Shown here: one piece after another, positions 1 to 5,286 of the stretch | How the letters are laid out: each line of letters opens with the position of its first letter | How positions within the stretch are numbered: the stretch's first letter is position 1 | From: Microcaldota archaeon | GTDB lineage: Archaea > Iainarchaeota > Iainarchaeia > JAADDC01 | Assembly: GCA_027043825.1 (NCBI GenBank) | Contig: JALUER010000108.1 | Location: 1-6,846 of the forward strand | Direction of reading: 5' to 3' | DNA length: 6,846 bases | Position numbers and translations under genes: made by a program | Notes under the pieces: model-generated | What the model was told of the DNA's origin: nothing | Seen by the model: only the letters and a program-made list of their open reading frames with translations | Databases searched by the model: none

Positions 1-524
1 TCAAGGGGATACCTCCTGACAACCTGGTATTCACTGCCACCTGGCCTCAGGAAGGACCGGACGAGGAGGAACTCCCTCACCTCGAAATCCCCGAAGTAGG
101 TCTTCCCGTACCTCTCTGCGAACCTCCCCGCGTCTACCCTTCCCTTCGCCCTCCCGAGCGTCACGTGGGGGACGAAGCCCCTCCACTCCCTGGGTATTCC
201 GAGCTCCGAGAGGGCATCCTCCACCGCGGTCTGGAGGGAGAAGAGCCCGTCCCCCTTCGCCCCTACCCAGAGCACCCGGGGCCTCTGGAGGGAGGGGAAG
301 GCCCCGACACCCCTCAGTTCCACCGAAAAGGGAGGGTGCTCTACCCTTCCCAGGACGTCATCGATCTCCCTGAAACGCTCCTCGCTAACTTCCCCTATGA
401 ACTTGAGGGTGATGTGGAGCTTCTCGGGGGGCTCCCTCTTCCAGGGACCCCTCACCTCATCCCCGGCCTTCCAGACCTTTCTCTGGAGATCCTCCGGCGG
501 GAAGACCGCCACGAAGAGCCTCAT
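1..524 (-). CDS. thpR: RNA 2',3'-cyclic phosphodiesterase / 2'-5' RNA ligase ThpR (3' end cut by window)
   Basis: The 174 visible codons read leftward from the ATG at 524-522. They carry the two signature HxTx motifs of the 2H phosphoesterase superfamily: HITL with His37/Thr39 and HVTL with His120/Thr122. These supply the two catalytic histidines. The N-terminus MRLFVAVFPPE and the late segment RSFLRPGGSEYQVV match the usual start and end of archaeal ThpR. Known family members hydrolyse 2',3'-cyclic phosphate RNA ends and can join 2'-5' tRNA-half ends in vitro; the cellular role is uncertain. Archaeal members are about 180-185 residues, so only a few C-terminal residues are missing beyond the window, and the last codon is split. 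The start overlaps the thiI stop as ATGA, and a strong GGAGGTGG ribosome site lies 4 bases upstream. It is a cytoplasmic, co-transcribed partner of thiI, consistent with an RNA-maintenance operon. I am confident of the family and less so of the physiological reaction. Confidence 0.93.
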   Translation of the reverse strand, partial: MRLFVAVFPPEDLQRKVWKAGDEVRGPWKREPPEKLHITLKFIGEVSEERFREIDDVLGRVEHPPFSVELRGVGAFPSLQRPRVLWVGAKGDGLFSLQTAVEDALSELGIPREWRGFVPHVTLGRAKGRVDAGRFAERYGKTYFGDFEVREFLLVRSFLRPGGSEYQVVRRYPL

Positions 525-1564
525 CCCTCCACCTCCTCCACCAGCTCCCTCAGTACCTCCGGGCTGGCCGAGGTGACGGGCTTGTAGGGGATCCTCGCGC
601 AGGGCTCCGGGAGCCTGGCGCTCTCCTGGTAGGTCCCTATTCTCCGGGCCAGGGAGACGATCTCCTCCTTGTTTAGGCCTGCCAGGGGCCTCAGAACGGT
701 TATGTTCACCAGCGAATCAAGGGCCCTTAGGTTCTTCAGGGTCTGGGAGGAGACCTGGCCGATCGACTCGCCGGTCACCAGCGCGTCGGCCCCGATCTCC
801 TCGGCGTAGGCCTCGGCCCTCCTGAAGAGTATTCCCTTGAAGACGAGGTAGAAGTAGGACGTCTTCCCCCTCCTTTTCAGGACTTCCTCGACCCTTTCCC
901 TGTCAAAGGGCTCCACGTGGAGCGACAGGTCCACCGGAAACCACTCGGAAAGTCTCTTTAGGACGGGAGATACATCGATCCCCACGTGGAGGTGGAAGGG
1001 GTGGATCTCCACCCCCCGCTTTCCCACCATCCAGCCCGCCACGGGGGAGTCTATCCCTCCGGAGAAGAGGAGGACCACATCGCCTTCCACGCCGACCGGG
1101 AGACCGCCCGGGCCCCCGTGGCGCTCCGTGAATAGGTATGCCCGCCTCCCGATGATCTCCACACCTATCTCCACGTCCGGATTCTTCAGGTCCACCTTTG
1201 CCCCGGTTTTATCGACGATGTAGGCGCCTACCTCCCTGTTTATCTCCATGGAGGTCAGGGGGAAGTCCTTGGTCACCCTCTGGGCCGTGATCCGGAAGGT
1301 CCCACCGCTGTACAGCCTTAGGGCTGCCTCCTTGATCTCTTCGAGGTCTGCCCTCACCTCCACCGCTGGGGACCAGGAGGCCACCCCGAAGACCTTGGAG
1401 AGCCTCTCCCACTCTCCCCCCACGACGAGGATCCGGGCCGCTCGCTTGAACGCCTTTCCTCCCGTCTGCTTCTCGATGTTCTCCATGAGCTTCCTCTCCA
1501 TCCTCCTCCTGACCCTGTCACTCTTCAGGCCCAGCTCCGAGTACCTCACAAGAGCAACTTCCAT
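521..1564 (-). CDS. thiI: tRNA 4-thiouridine synthetase ThiI, archaeal form without rhodanese domain
   Basis: This 347-residue protein has the ThiI order. An N-terminal ferredoxin-like region starts VRYSELGLKS, a THUMP RNA-binding domain spans about residues 50-150, and a PP-loop adenylation domain carries SGGIDS at 168-173 after the GGLPVG linker. The conserved TGESIGQVSSQTL stretch begins at 264. ThiI activates U8 of tRNA with ATP and inserts sulfur to make 4-thiouridine. It is shorter than E. coli ThiI (482 aa) because the C-terminal rhodanese domain is absent, as in many archaea. Only one cysteine is present, Cys322 in PEPCARIP; by position it should correspond to E. coli Cys344. There is no CxxC pair in the PP-loop domain. 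The ATG at 1564 begins exactly at the family's usual N-terminus and overlaps the upstream hydrolase gene by 19 bases. The stop overlaps thpR by 4 bases. The family call is firm; the sulfur-transfer mechanism is open. Confidence 0.95.
   Translation of the reverse strand: MEVALVRYSELGLKSDRVRRRMERKLMENIEKQTGGKAFKRAARILVVGGEWERLSKVFGVASWSPAVEVRADLEEIKEAALRLYSGGTFRITAQRVTKDFPLTSMEINREVGAYIVDKTGAKVDLKNPDVEIGVEIIGRRAYLFTERHGGPGGLPVGVEGDVVLLFSGGIDSPVAGWMVGKRGVEIHPFHLHVGIDVSPVLKRLSEWFPVDLSLHVEPFDRERVEEVLKRRGKTSYFYLVFKGILFRRAEAYAEEIGADALVTGESIGQVSSQTLKNLRALDSLVNITVLRPLAGLNKEEIVSLARRIGTYQESARLPEPCARIPYKPVTSASPEVLRELVEEVEG
529..536 (-). promoter_or_regulatory. Shine-Dalgarno site of thpR
   Basis: Read on the minus strand this is GGAGGTGG, close to the archaeal consensus GGAGGTGAT, with a 4-base gap to the thpR ATG at 524. 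It lies inside the end of thiI, encoding part of its Glu/Val-rich C-terminus, and fixes the thpR start at the ATGA overlap. Confidence 0.75.
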
Positions 1565-2124
1565 GATCTCACGAACTCCTTCACGTGCATGAACCTTACA
1601 CCTGCGTTCTTGGCCGTCTCCTCGTCGTAGATGGTGTCCCCCACGAAGATGGCCTCTCCACAGCCCGTCCTCCGTAGGATGATTTTAACTCCAGTTGGGT
1701 CTGGCTTGGCTGCCCTCACGTCGTCGGCGGTGACGATGACGTCAAATAGGTCGTGGATGCCCAGATGGTTCAGGATATCCGTGGCCGTCCTGCGGTTGGT
1801 GGACGTGAAGAGGGCCAGGACGTAGTGCTTCTTGAGTTTTTCCAGCACTTCCCTGGGGACTATGGGCCTTATCTCCCCTATGAGCTCCCTGAAGTGGCGC
1901 TTCTTGGTGGCGTTTATCCGCTCAAAGAACTTCTCGTCTATCTCTCCATATATGGCCTTCATTATATCCCTGAGCGACTTTCCGACGTTCTCCCTGTACT
2001 TCTTCAGCTCTTCCTCGCTGGGCTTTCTCCAGACCTCCTCCATGGCTCTTGCCCAGGCCTTGAGGTGGACGTCCACGTCATCTGCGAGGGTCCCGTCCAG
2101 GTCAAAGATGAGCACCTTGCACAT
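1546..2124 (-). CDS. HAD-superfamily hydrolase (phosphoglycolate phosphatase-like), paralog 1
   Basis: This 192-residue cytoplasmic protein has all four haloacid-dehalogenase motifs. Motif I is DLDGTL with nucleophile Asp8 and acid/base Asp10; motif II is Thr107 in LFTSTNRR; motif III is Lys140 in AKPDP; motif IV is GDTIYDEE with Asp163 and Asp167 for Mg2+. The region between motif I and about residue 85 is a helical C1-type cap, as in phosphoglycolate phosphatase and beta-phosphoglucomutase relatives. The substrate cannot be read from the sequence. It is clearly related to the gene just upstream: both share PIVPR/PIIPR, GIxDLFDV, KPxP, GDTxxDE and HVK blocks in the same order. The start overlaps that gene by 23 bases and has GGTGA and GAGGT purine-rich sequence just upstream; its end overlaps thiI by 19 bases. 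A metabolite phosphatase is the best guess. Nothing ties it directly to tRNA thiolation beyond co-transcription. Confidence 0.9.
   Translation of the reverse strand: MCKVLIFDLDGTLADDVDVHLKAWARAMEEVWRKPSEEELKKYRENVGKSLRDIMKAIYGEIDEKFFERINATKKRHFRELIGEIRPIVPREVLEKLKKHYVLALFTSTNRRTATDILNHLGIHDLFDVIVTADDVRAAKPDPTGVKIILRRTGCGEAIFVGDTIYDEETAKNAGVRFMHVKEFVRSWKLLL
2085..2103. repeat. 19-bp direct repeat, copy 1 (encodes HAD motif I)
   Basis: The plus-strand sequence CGAGGGTCCCGTCCAGGTC is identical to the copy at 2638-2656, 553 bases away. On the minus strand both encode the catalytic DLDGTL stretch at the start of the two HAD genes, in the same frame. It is most simply a relic of gene duplication kept by selection on the motif, but it is also a possible site for unequal recombination. 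Confidence 0.8.
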
Positions 2125-2686
2125 ACCTCTTCACCGCCTTCACGTGGTAGAAGTCAAGCCCTGCGGCCGTGGCTGCCATCTCGTCGGCCTCGGTGTCACC
2201 GATGAAGGCCGCAGGGAAGGATCCGAGCTCCGTGACGGCCCTTATGACCGGCTCCGGGTGGGGCTTCACGTTCTTCACTATATCAGATGTGACAAGGACG
2301 TCAAAAAGGTCTTCTATGCCCACAGCCTTCAGGAAAGCCTCGGCCACTTTCCTGCCCGTTTGGGTAACAACGGCAGAGGGCCTTCCGTTCAGGATGAGGA
2401 TCAGATCCCTTCGCGGAATGATTGGCTTCAGCTCGTCTACATGCTTGAGAACGGCCTTTCTTATCTTCCCGTAAATCCTCTCTACCTCTTGGCCTTCTAG
2501 GTAGGGGAAGTATTCGCTTATGGCATCTCCTCCCCTCTTACTAACCTCTAGGAACCTTCCCACCTCAGAAGGCCGTAAAAGCCCCTCCTCCTGAAGTATG
2601 CCCACGGTATACCGATCCCAGAGCTCCCCAGAGTCTACGAGGGTCCCGTCCAGGTCGAACAGGATGGCCTTATAACGACGAAACAT
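2102..2686 (-). CDS. HAD-superfamily hydrolase (phosphoglycolate phosphatase-like), paralog 2, first gene of leftward operon
   Basis: This 194-residue HAD hydrolase has motif I DLDGTL (Asp11, Asp13), motif II Thr108 in AVVTQTGR, motif III Lys141 in VKPHP, and motif IV GDTEADE (Asp164, Asp168). A helical cap lies at about 15-90. All catalytic residues are present, so it should be an active Mg2+-dependent phosphatase; the substrate is unknown. It resembles the next gene over its whole length, which suggests an old tandem duplication, although the cap regions have diverged and the substrates may differ. The ATG at 2686 is the only reasonable start: only 10 residues precede the nucleophile and no alternative start codon lies between. 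No Shine-Dalgarno sequence precedes it, and the oppositely directed DUF192 gene starts 9 bases away, so the mRNA is probably leaderless or nearly so. It appears to be the promoter-proximal gene of the HAD-HAD-thiI-thpR operon. Confidence 0.9.
   Translation of the reverse strand: MFRRYKAILFDLDGTLVDSGELWDRYTVGILQEEGLLRPSEVGRFLEVSKRGGDAISEYFPYLEGQEVERIYGKIRKAVLKHVDELKPIIPRRDLILILNGRPSAVVTQTGRKVAEAFLKAVGIEDLFDVLVTSDIVKNVKPHPEPVIRAVTELGSFPAAFIGDTEADEMAATAAGLDFYHVKAVKRYVQGAHL
2638..2656. repeat. 19-bp direct repeat, copy 2 (encodes HAD motif I)
   Basis: This is a perfect match to 2085-2103 in the same orientation and the same reading frame, at the equivalent place of the paralogous HAD gene. Recombination between the two copies would delete most of one HAD gene while leaving a single fused one in frame, because the 553-base spacing shifts by one base relative to the two separate frames only if the genes' overlap is ignored. 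I have not proven that outcome. Confidence 0.75.
2670..2675 (+). promoter_or_regulatory. Candidate TATA box for the DUF192-secretion operon
   Basis: TTATAA lies about 23 bases (centre to A of the start codon) upstream of the DUF192 ATG at 2696. That is slightly short of the typical archaeal TATA-to-start distance of about 26-27 and would place transcription at or just inside the start codon, so the mRNA would be leaderless. It lies inside the HAD gene on the other strand. The upstream BRE position is not purine-rich. This is the most A/T-rich hexamer in the region, which is why I chose it. Confidence 0.4.
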
Positions 2687-2695
2687 CAGAATATT

Positions 2696-3031
2696 ATGGT
2701 GCTCGTAAACCTTTCAAAGGGGAAGGTCATCCGCAAGGAGGTCTCCTTTGCTCGCTCCTTCCTCCAGCGGGCCATCGGCCTCATGTTCAGGCCCTCCTTC
2801 GAGGGCGCCCTCGTCTTCCCCCTCCACGGGCGGACCTCCTTTCACTCCTTCTTCTGTCGCTTCCCCATCCTGCTCCTCTGCGTGAAGGACGGCGTGGTTA
2901 CCTGTAAGAGGGTGCTCCCTCCCTGGAGCCTCGCGGAGGTGGAGGGGGACTACGTGGTGGAGCTGGACGCCCGGATGGGGGCGGACGTGGACGTGGGCGA
3001 CCGGGTGGTGATCCTTGAGGATAGTGACTGA
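2696..3031 (+). CDS. DUF192 (COG1430) family protein, first gene of rightward operon
   Basis: This small protein of 111 residues spans the whole DUF192 domain. Visible family marks are RAIGLMFR at 25-32, the hydrophobic FPLHGRTSFHSFF with His50, FPILLLCVKDG, and the late PPW...YVVEL...VDVGDRVVI. The function of DUF192 is not established. Bacterial members often carry an export signal; this one has none and is probably cytoplasmic. The family usually has Asp-containing text after FPI (FPIDvvF-like), and here it is Leu-Leu-Leu, which may matter if that position is functional. The start is ATG at 2696 (GTG at 2699 is the only close alternative). No ribosome site precedes it and the opposite gene begins 9 bases away, so translation is probably leaderless. 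Its end overlaps the secretion ATPase start, so it is co-expressed with the secretion genes. Whether it works with them is inference. Confidence 0.85.
   Translation: MVLVNLSKGKVIRKEVSFARSFLQRAIGLMFRPSFEGALVFPLHGRTSFHSFFCRFPILLLCVKDGVVTCKRVLPPWSLAEVEGDYVVELDARMGADVDVGDRVVILEDSD
2712..2718 (-). promoter_or_regulatory. Weak candidate TATA-like element for the leftward HAD-thiI-thpR operon
   Basis: On the minus strand this reads TTTGAAA, centred about 29 bases upstream of the HAD start at 2686, the expected place for an archaeal TATA box of a leaderless gene. It contains an internal G and is not a good consensus match. It sits inside a near-perfect 11-base palindrome, CCTTTCAAAGG, at 2710-2720, inside the DUF192 coding region. 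This is a position-based suggestion only. Confidence 0.2.
3004..3012 (+). promoter_or_regulatory. Shine-Dalgarno site of the secretion ATPase
   Basis: GGTGGTGAT is close to the archaeal consensus GGAGGTGAT and ends 2 bases before a TTG codon at 3015, within the last codons of the DUF192 gene. It supports the unusual TTG start over the GTG at 3024, for which the gap would be 11 bases. A weaker GAGG at 3017-3020 could serve the GTG. Confidence 0.6.
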
Positions 3032-4532
3032 AGATGAAGGGCTCATCGTCTCCCTTTGCCCGAAGGGAGAGACAGGGATACACCGTTGTTTACACTGCGA
3101 TCCCTCGGTGGCCCCTTGTACAAGGAGCGAGGGGATATACGAGTGCGTGAAGGGGGTGCTCTGTGCCGACGGGGGCTCCCCCGAGGACGTCTCCCTCTGC
3201 CCCTACGGGGCCCTCTTCTGGAAGGGAGACAGCCTCGTCAAGTGTGACCTCTGCGTAGACTACGGCTACCCCCGCTGCGTCCTGAAGGGAGAGGGAAAGG
3301 TTCGGATCGAGTTGAGCCAGGAAGAGCTCTCCTCCGTGGGGGAGATGGTAGGCTGGCTCGTCTACGGCGACGCCCCCTTCCCCATAGACTTCCTCCCCAT
3401 CCTCCCCTGGGAGGCCCGCCTCGTGGATCGGGTCCTCACCATCTACGAGAAGACGAAGGGGGAGTTCTCCTTCGAGGAGATCCTCGAGGAGCTCTCTGAA
3501 GAGCTCGACATCCCACCCTTCACGAGGGAAAGGGTTCTCACCATTCTGGAGATCACCACCTCTCCCCTGGGGCCCCTTAACTTCATAAAAGGGGACGACG
3601 TGGAGGAGGTCGTGGTCGTCGGCCTGAAGAGACCCGTCCTGGTCTACCTCCGGGGCGAGGGCTGGAAGGAAACGAACCTCTACATCTGGACGGAGGAGTA
3701 CTTCTTCAACCTGGTCAACCGGGCAGGGGAAGCGCTGGGCCGCCGCATAAGCATCTCGTCACCCCGCCTCAACGCCGTCCTCCCCGACGGTTCGAGGATC
3801 CACGCCGCCGTGCCACCCCTCTCCAACGTCCACTCCCTCACCGTCCGGAGGTTCTCCAAGAAGCCACTCACCCCATCCCACCTCATAGAAAATGGTACCT
3901 TCACTCCCGAAGAAATGGCATTCCTCTGGTTGGCCATGGAGAGGGACAAGAACGTCCTCATAGCCGGAAACACGGGCTCAGGCAAAACTACCACCCTGAA
4001 CGCCATCTTCGGCTTTGTCTCCCCCCGGGAGCGGGTCATCGCCGTGGAGGAGGTGCCCGAGGTGAGGATCCCCCACCCTCACTTTGTACGGATGATCCCC
4101 CGGGCCGGCGTCACCTTCAAGGAACTCATACGGGACACCCTCCGGATGCGGCCGGACCGGGTGATAGTGGGGGAGATAAGGAGGGACGAGGAGGCGGAGG
4201 CCTTCGTCGAGACCATACTCGCCGGGCAAGGGAAGGGCAGCTACGCCACCATCCATGGTAGGAGCGTCGAGGAGGTGAAGTCCCGTCTCCTCTCCATGGG
4301 GATCCGCCCGAATGACCTGGACTCCGTGGACCTGGTGGTGGTCCAGCGGCGCTGGTCCAGGGGAGGAAAGGTCTACCGGAAGATGGTGGAGATGGGGAGT
4401 TTCTCGGGAGGGATAAGGGAGACCTTGGATATGGACGACGAAGAGGTGTCCCGGCGGGTGAAGTTCCTCCTTAGCCACCCCATCTACGACCTGGAAGAGT
4501 TTGCGAGGGTGTACGGGGATGGAGGTTTATAG
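3015..4532 (+). CDS. Type II/IV secretion (GspE/TadA/FlaI-like) ATPase with N-terminal cysteine-rich, probable Fe-S domain
   Basis: This 505-residue hexameric motor ATPase would power a type IV pilus-like or secretion machine on the cytoplasmic face of the membrane. The C-terminal half is classic: LPDGSR at 256-261, Walker A GNTGSGKTT at 318-326 (Lys324), acidic box VEEVPE, Walker B VIVGEIR at 383-389 (Glu387), and a His box with His414 in ATIHGRS. Residues 1-90 are unlike a normal secretion ATPase. All ten cysteines of the protein lie there (15, 25, 28, 35, 44, 50, 62, 77, 80, 88), in text resembling DmsB/HycB-type ferredoxin subunits: RCLHC, CPYGAL, then KCDLC and PRCV. By that analogy Cys62/77/80/88 could hold one [4Fe-4S] cluster and Cys25/28/35 plus another cysteine a second. 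The expected final CP of the family is missing. Zinc is an alternative. The start is TTG at 3015 with a GGTGAT site, or GTG at 3024; both keep all cysteines. It overlaps DUF192 before it and the membrane gene after it. Confidence 0.92.
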   Translation: MRIVTEDEGLIVSLCPKGETGIHRCLHCDPSVAPCTRSEGIYECVKGVLCADGGSPEDVSLCPYGALFWKGDSLVKCDLCVDYGYPRCVLKGEGKVRIELSQEELSSVGEMVGWLVYGDAPFPIDFLPILPWEARLVDRVLTIYEKTKGEFSFEEILEELSEELDIPPFTRERVLTILEITTSPLGPLNFIKGDDVEEVVVVGLKRPVLVYLRGEGWKETNLYIWTEEYFFNLVNRAGEALGRRISISSPRLNAVLPDGSRIHAAVPPLSNVHSLTVRRFSKKPLTPSHLIENGTFTPEEMAFLWLAMERDKNVLIAGNTGSGKTTTLNAIFGFVSPRERVIAVEEVPEVRIPHPHFVRMIPRAGVTFKELIRDTLRMRPDRVIVGEIRRDEEAEAFVETILAGQGKGSYATIHGRSVEEVKSRLLSMGIRPNDLDSVDLVVVQRRWSRGGKVYRKMVEMGSFSGGIRETLDMDDEEVSRRVKFLLSHPIYDLEEFARVYGDGGL

Positions 4533-5286
4533 AATTGGGGAGATGTTCAGCGTCGGGCTCCGGAGGAAGATCCAGAAGCGACTCCGCTACGCGGGGCTCT
4601 CCCTCACCGCCGAGGAATACCTGGGCTGGGTGTTCCTCGTCTCCCTCCTGACCTTCATCCTTCTTCTCCCGTTGAACCCCTTGTTGGCGATCCTCCTCCC
4701 CTCCCTCTTCTTCTTTTCTTCCCTCTACGCCCCCCTTTACCTGGGGTACATCCGCTCCCAGCGGGCCGAGTCGGAGCTCCCCTTCTTCCTCCGATCCCTC
4801 TCCACCCTCCTCAGGGGAGACATCGACCCGCTCACCTCCCTGGACCTGGCTTCCGTGGGAAGACCCACCCTCCGGGGCAGCGTCCTGAACGTACTCTCCC
4901 TCCACGACTCCGGGCTACCACTCCCCCGGGCCTTCCAGAGGGAAGCAGAGACGTATCTGTCTCCCCGGGTGGAGAAGAGCCTCCTTATGGTGTCTTCGGT
5001 CATCGAGAGCGGTCACGGTGTGGACGCACTTGAACGCTACGCTGAAACCCTTCTCCACTCCAAGCGGCTCGAGATGAAGGAGTTCTCGAGCAAGTTAGCC
5101 ACCTACACCCTTGTTTTCATTGCCCTGACGGCCCTGGTTCCTTCAATTCTTCTCTCCTACTCGGTCCTCTTTCCCGTTGTTTTCGGAGAGCCCCTTGACC
5201 CAGCCCTCCTCTCCTTCGTCCTTTTCTTCGGTGTACCCCTTGTTTCCCTCCTCACGCTCCTCTACATAGGGAGGCGGTCGGTGTGA
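4519..5286 (+). CDS. TadC/FlaJ-like (T2SSF) membrane platform protein 1
   Basis: This protein of 255 residues (from the ATG at 4519) probably belongs to the inner-membrane platform of a type IV pilus-like system. It has two adjoining hydrophobic segments at about 36-54 and 55-78, a soluble helical stretch at about 80-190 that fits a single T2SSF domain, and two more at about 194-222 and 230-250. The short N-terminal AGLSLTAEEYLGW is typical of archaeal TadC/FlaJ relatives. The length is about half that of FlaJ, as in the bacterial TadB/TadC pair. The start is not certain: TTG at 4501 and ATG at 4543 are in frame, but 4519 has GGGTG-type sequence 6 bases upstream and the usual N-terminal length. 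It overlaps the ATPase stop by 14 bases and the next membrane gene by up to 4. Its likely partners are that ATPase and the following protein. Confidence 0.85.
   Translation: MEVYRIGEMFSVGLRRKIQKRLRYAGLSLTAEEYLGWVFLVSLLTFILLLPLNPLLAILLPSLFFFSSLYAPLYLGYIRSQRAESELPFFLRSLSTLLRGDIDPLTSLDLASVGRPTLRGSVLNVLSLHDSGLPLPRAFQREAETYLSPRVEKSLLMVSSVIESGHGVDALERYAETLLHSKRLEMKEFSSKLATYTLVFIALTALVPSILLSYSVLFPVVFGEPLDPALLSFVLFFGVPLVSLLTLLYIGRRSV
5269..5274 (+). promoter_or_regulatory. Shine-Dalgarno site of second platform gene
   Basis: GGGAGG lies 8 bases before the GTG at 5283 and 11 before the ATG at 5286. The spacing slightly favours the GTG, giving a GTGA stop-start overlap with the previous gene; the ATG would give a 1-base TGATG overlap. 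The protein differs by one residue. Confidence 0.5.

Noticed and set aside
165..587. 140-codon open frame on the plus strand
   Set aside because: It is antisense to thpR and the end of thiI, both of which show catalytic motifs in the minus-strand frames; the translated text is Pro/Gly/Glu-rich without any recognisable family.
1753..2205. 150-codon open frame on the plus strand
   Set aside because: It is antisense to the two HAD genes and spans their junction; no domain or ribosome site supports it.
1832..2500. 222-codon open frame on the plus strand
   Set aside because: It lies antisense across both HAD genes, whose motifs I-IV are intact on the minus strand; the serine/leucine-rich product looks like a complement artefact of GC-rich coding DNA.
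3056..3247. 63-codon plus-strand frame within the ATPase N-terminus
   Set aside because: It is out of frame with the cysteine-rich domain, which has clear ferredoxin-like motifs; the alternative is Arg/Gly-rich and featureless.
3978..4478. 166-codon minus-strand open frame
   Set aside because: It is antisense to the Walker A to C-terminal part of the secretion ATPase; the His/Pro/Gly-rich product is typical of a mirrored GC-rich frame.
4691..4726. 36-base pure pyrimidine tract on the plus strand, possible triplex DNA
   Set aside because: It encodes a Leu/Phe/Ser membrane segment of the first platform protein (CTC, TTC, TCC codons); no mirror symmetry was seen, so coding constraint explains it.
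4471..4905. 144-codon minus-strand open frame, very rich in Gly and Glu
   Set aside because: It is the mirror of the leucine/serine-rich membrane protein on the plus strand, whose hydrophobic pattern is meaningful.
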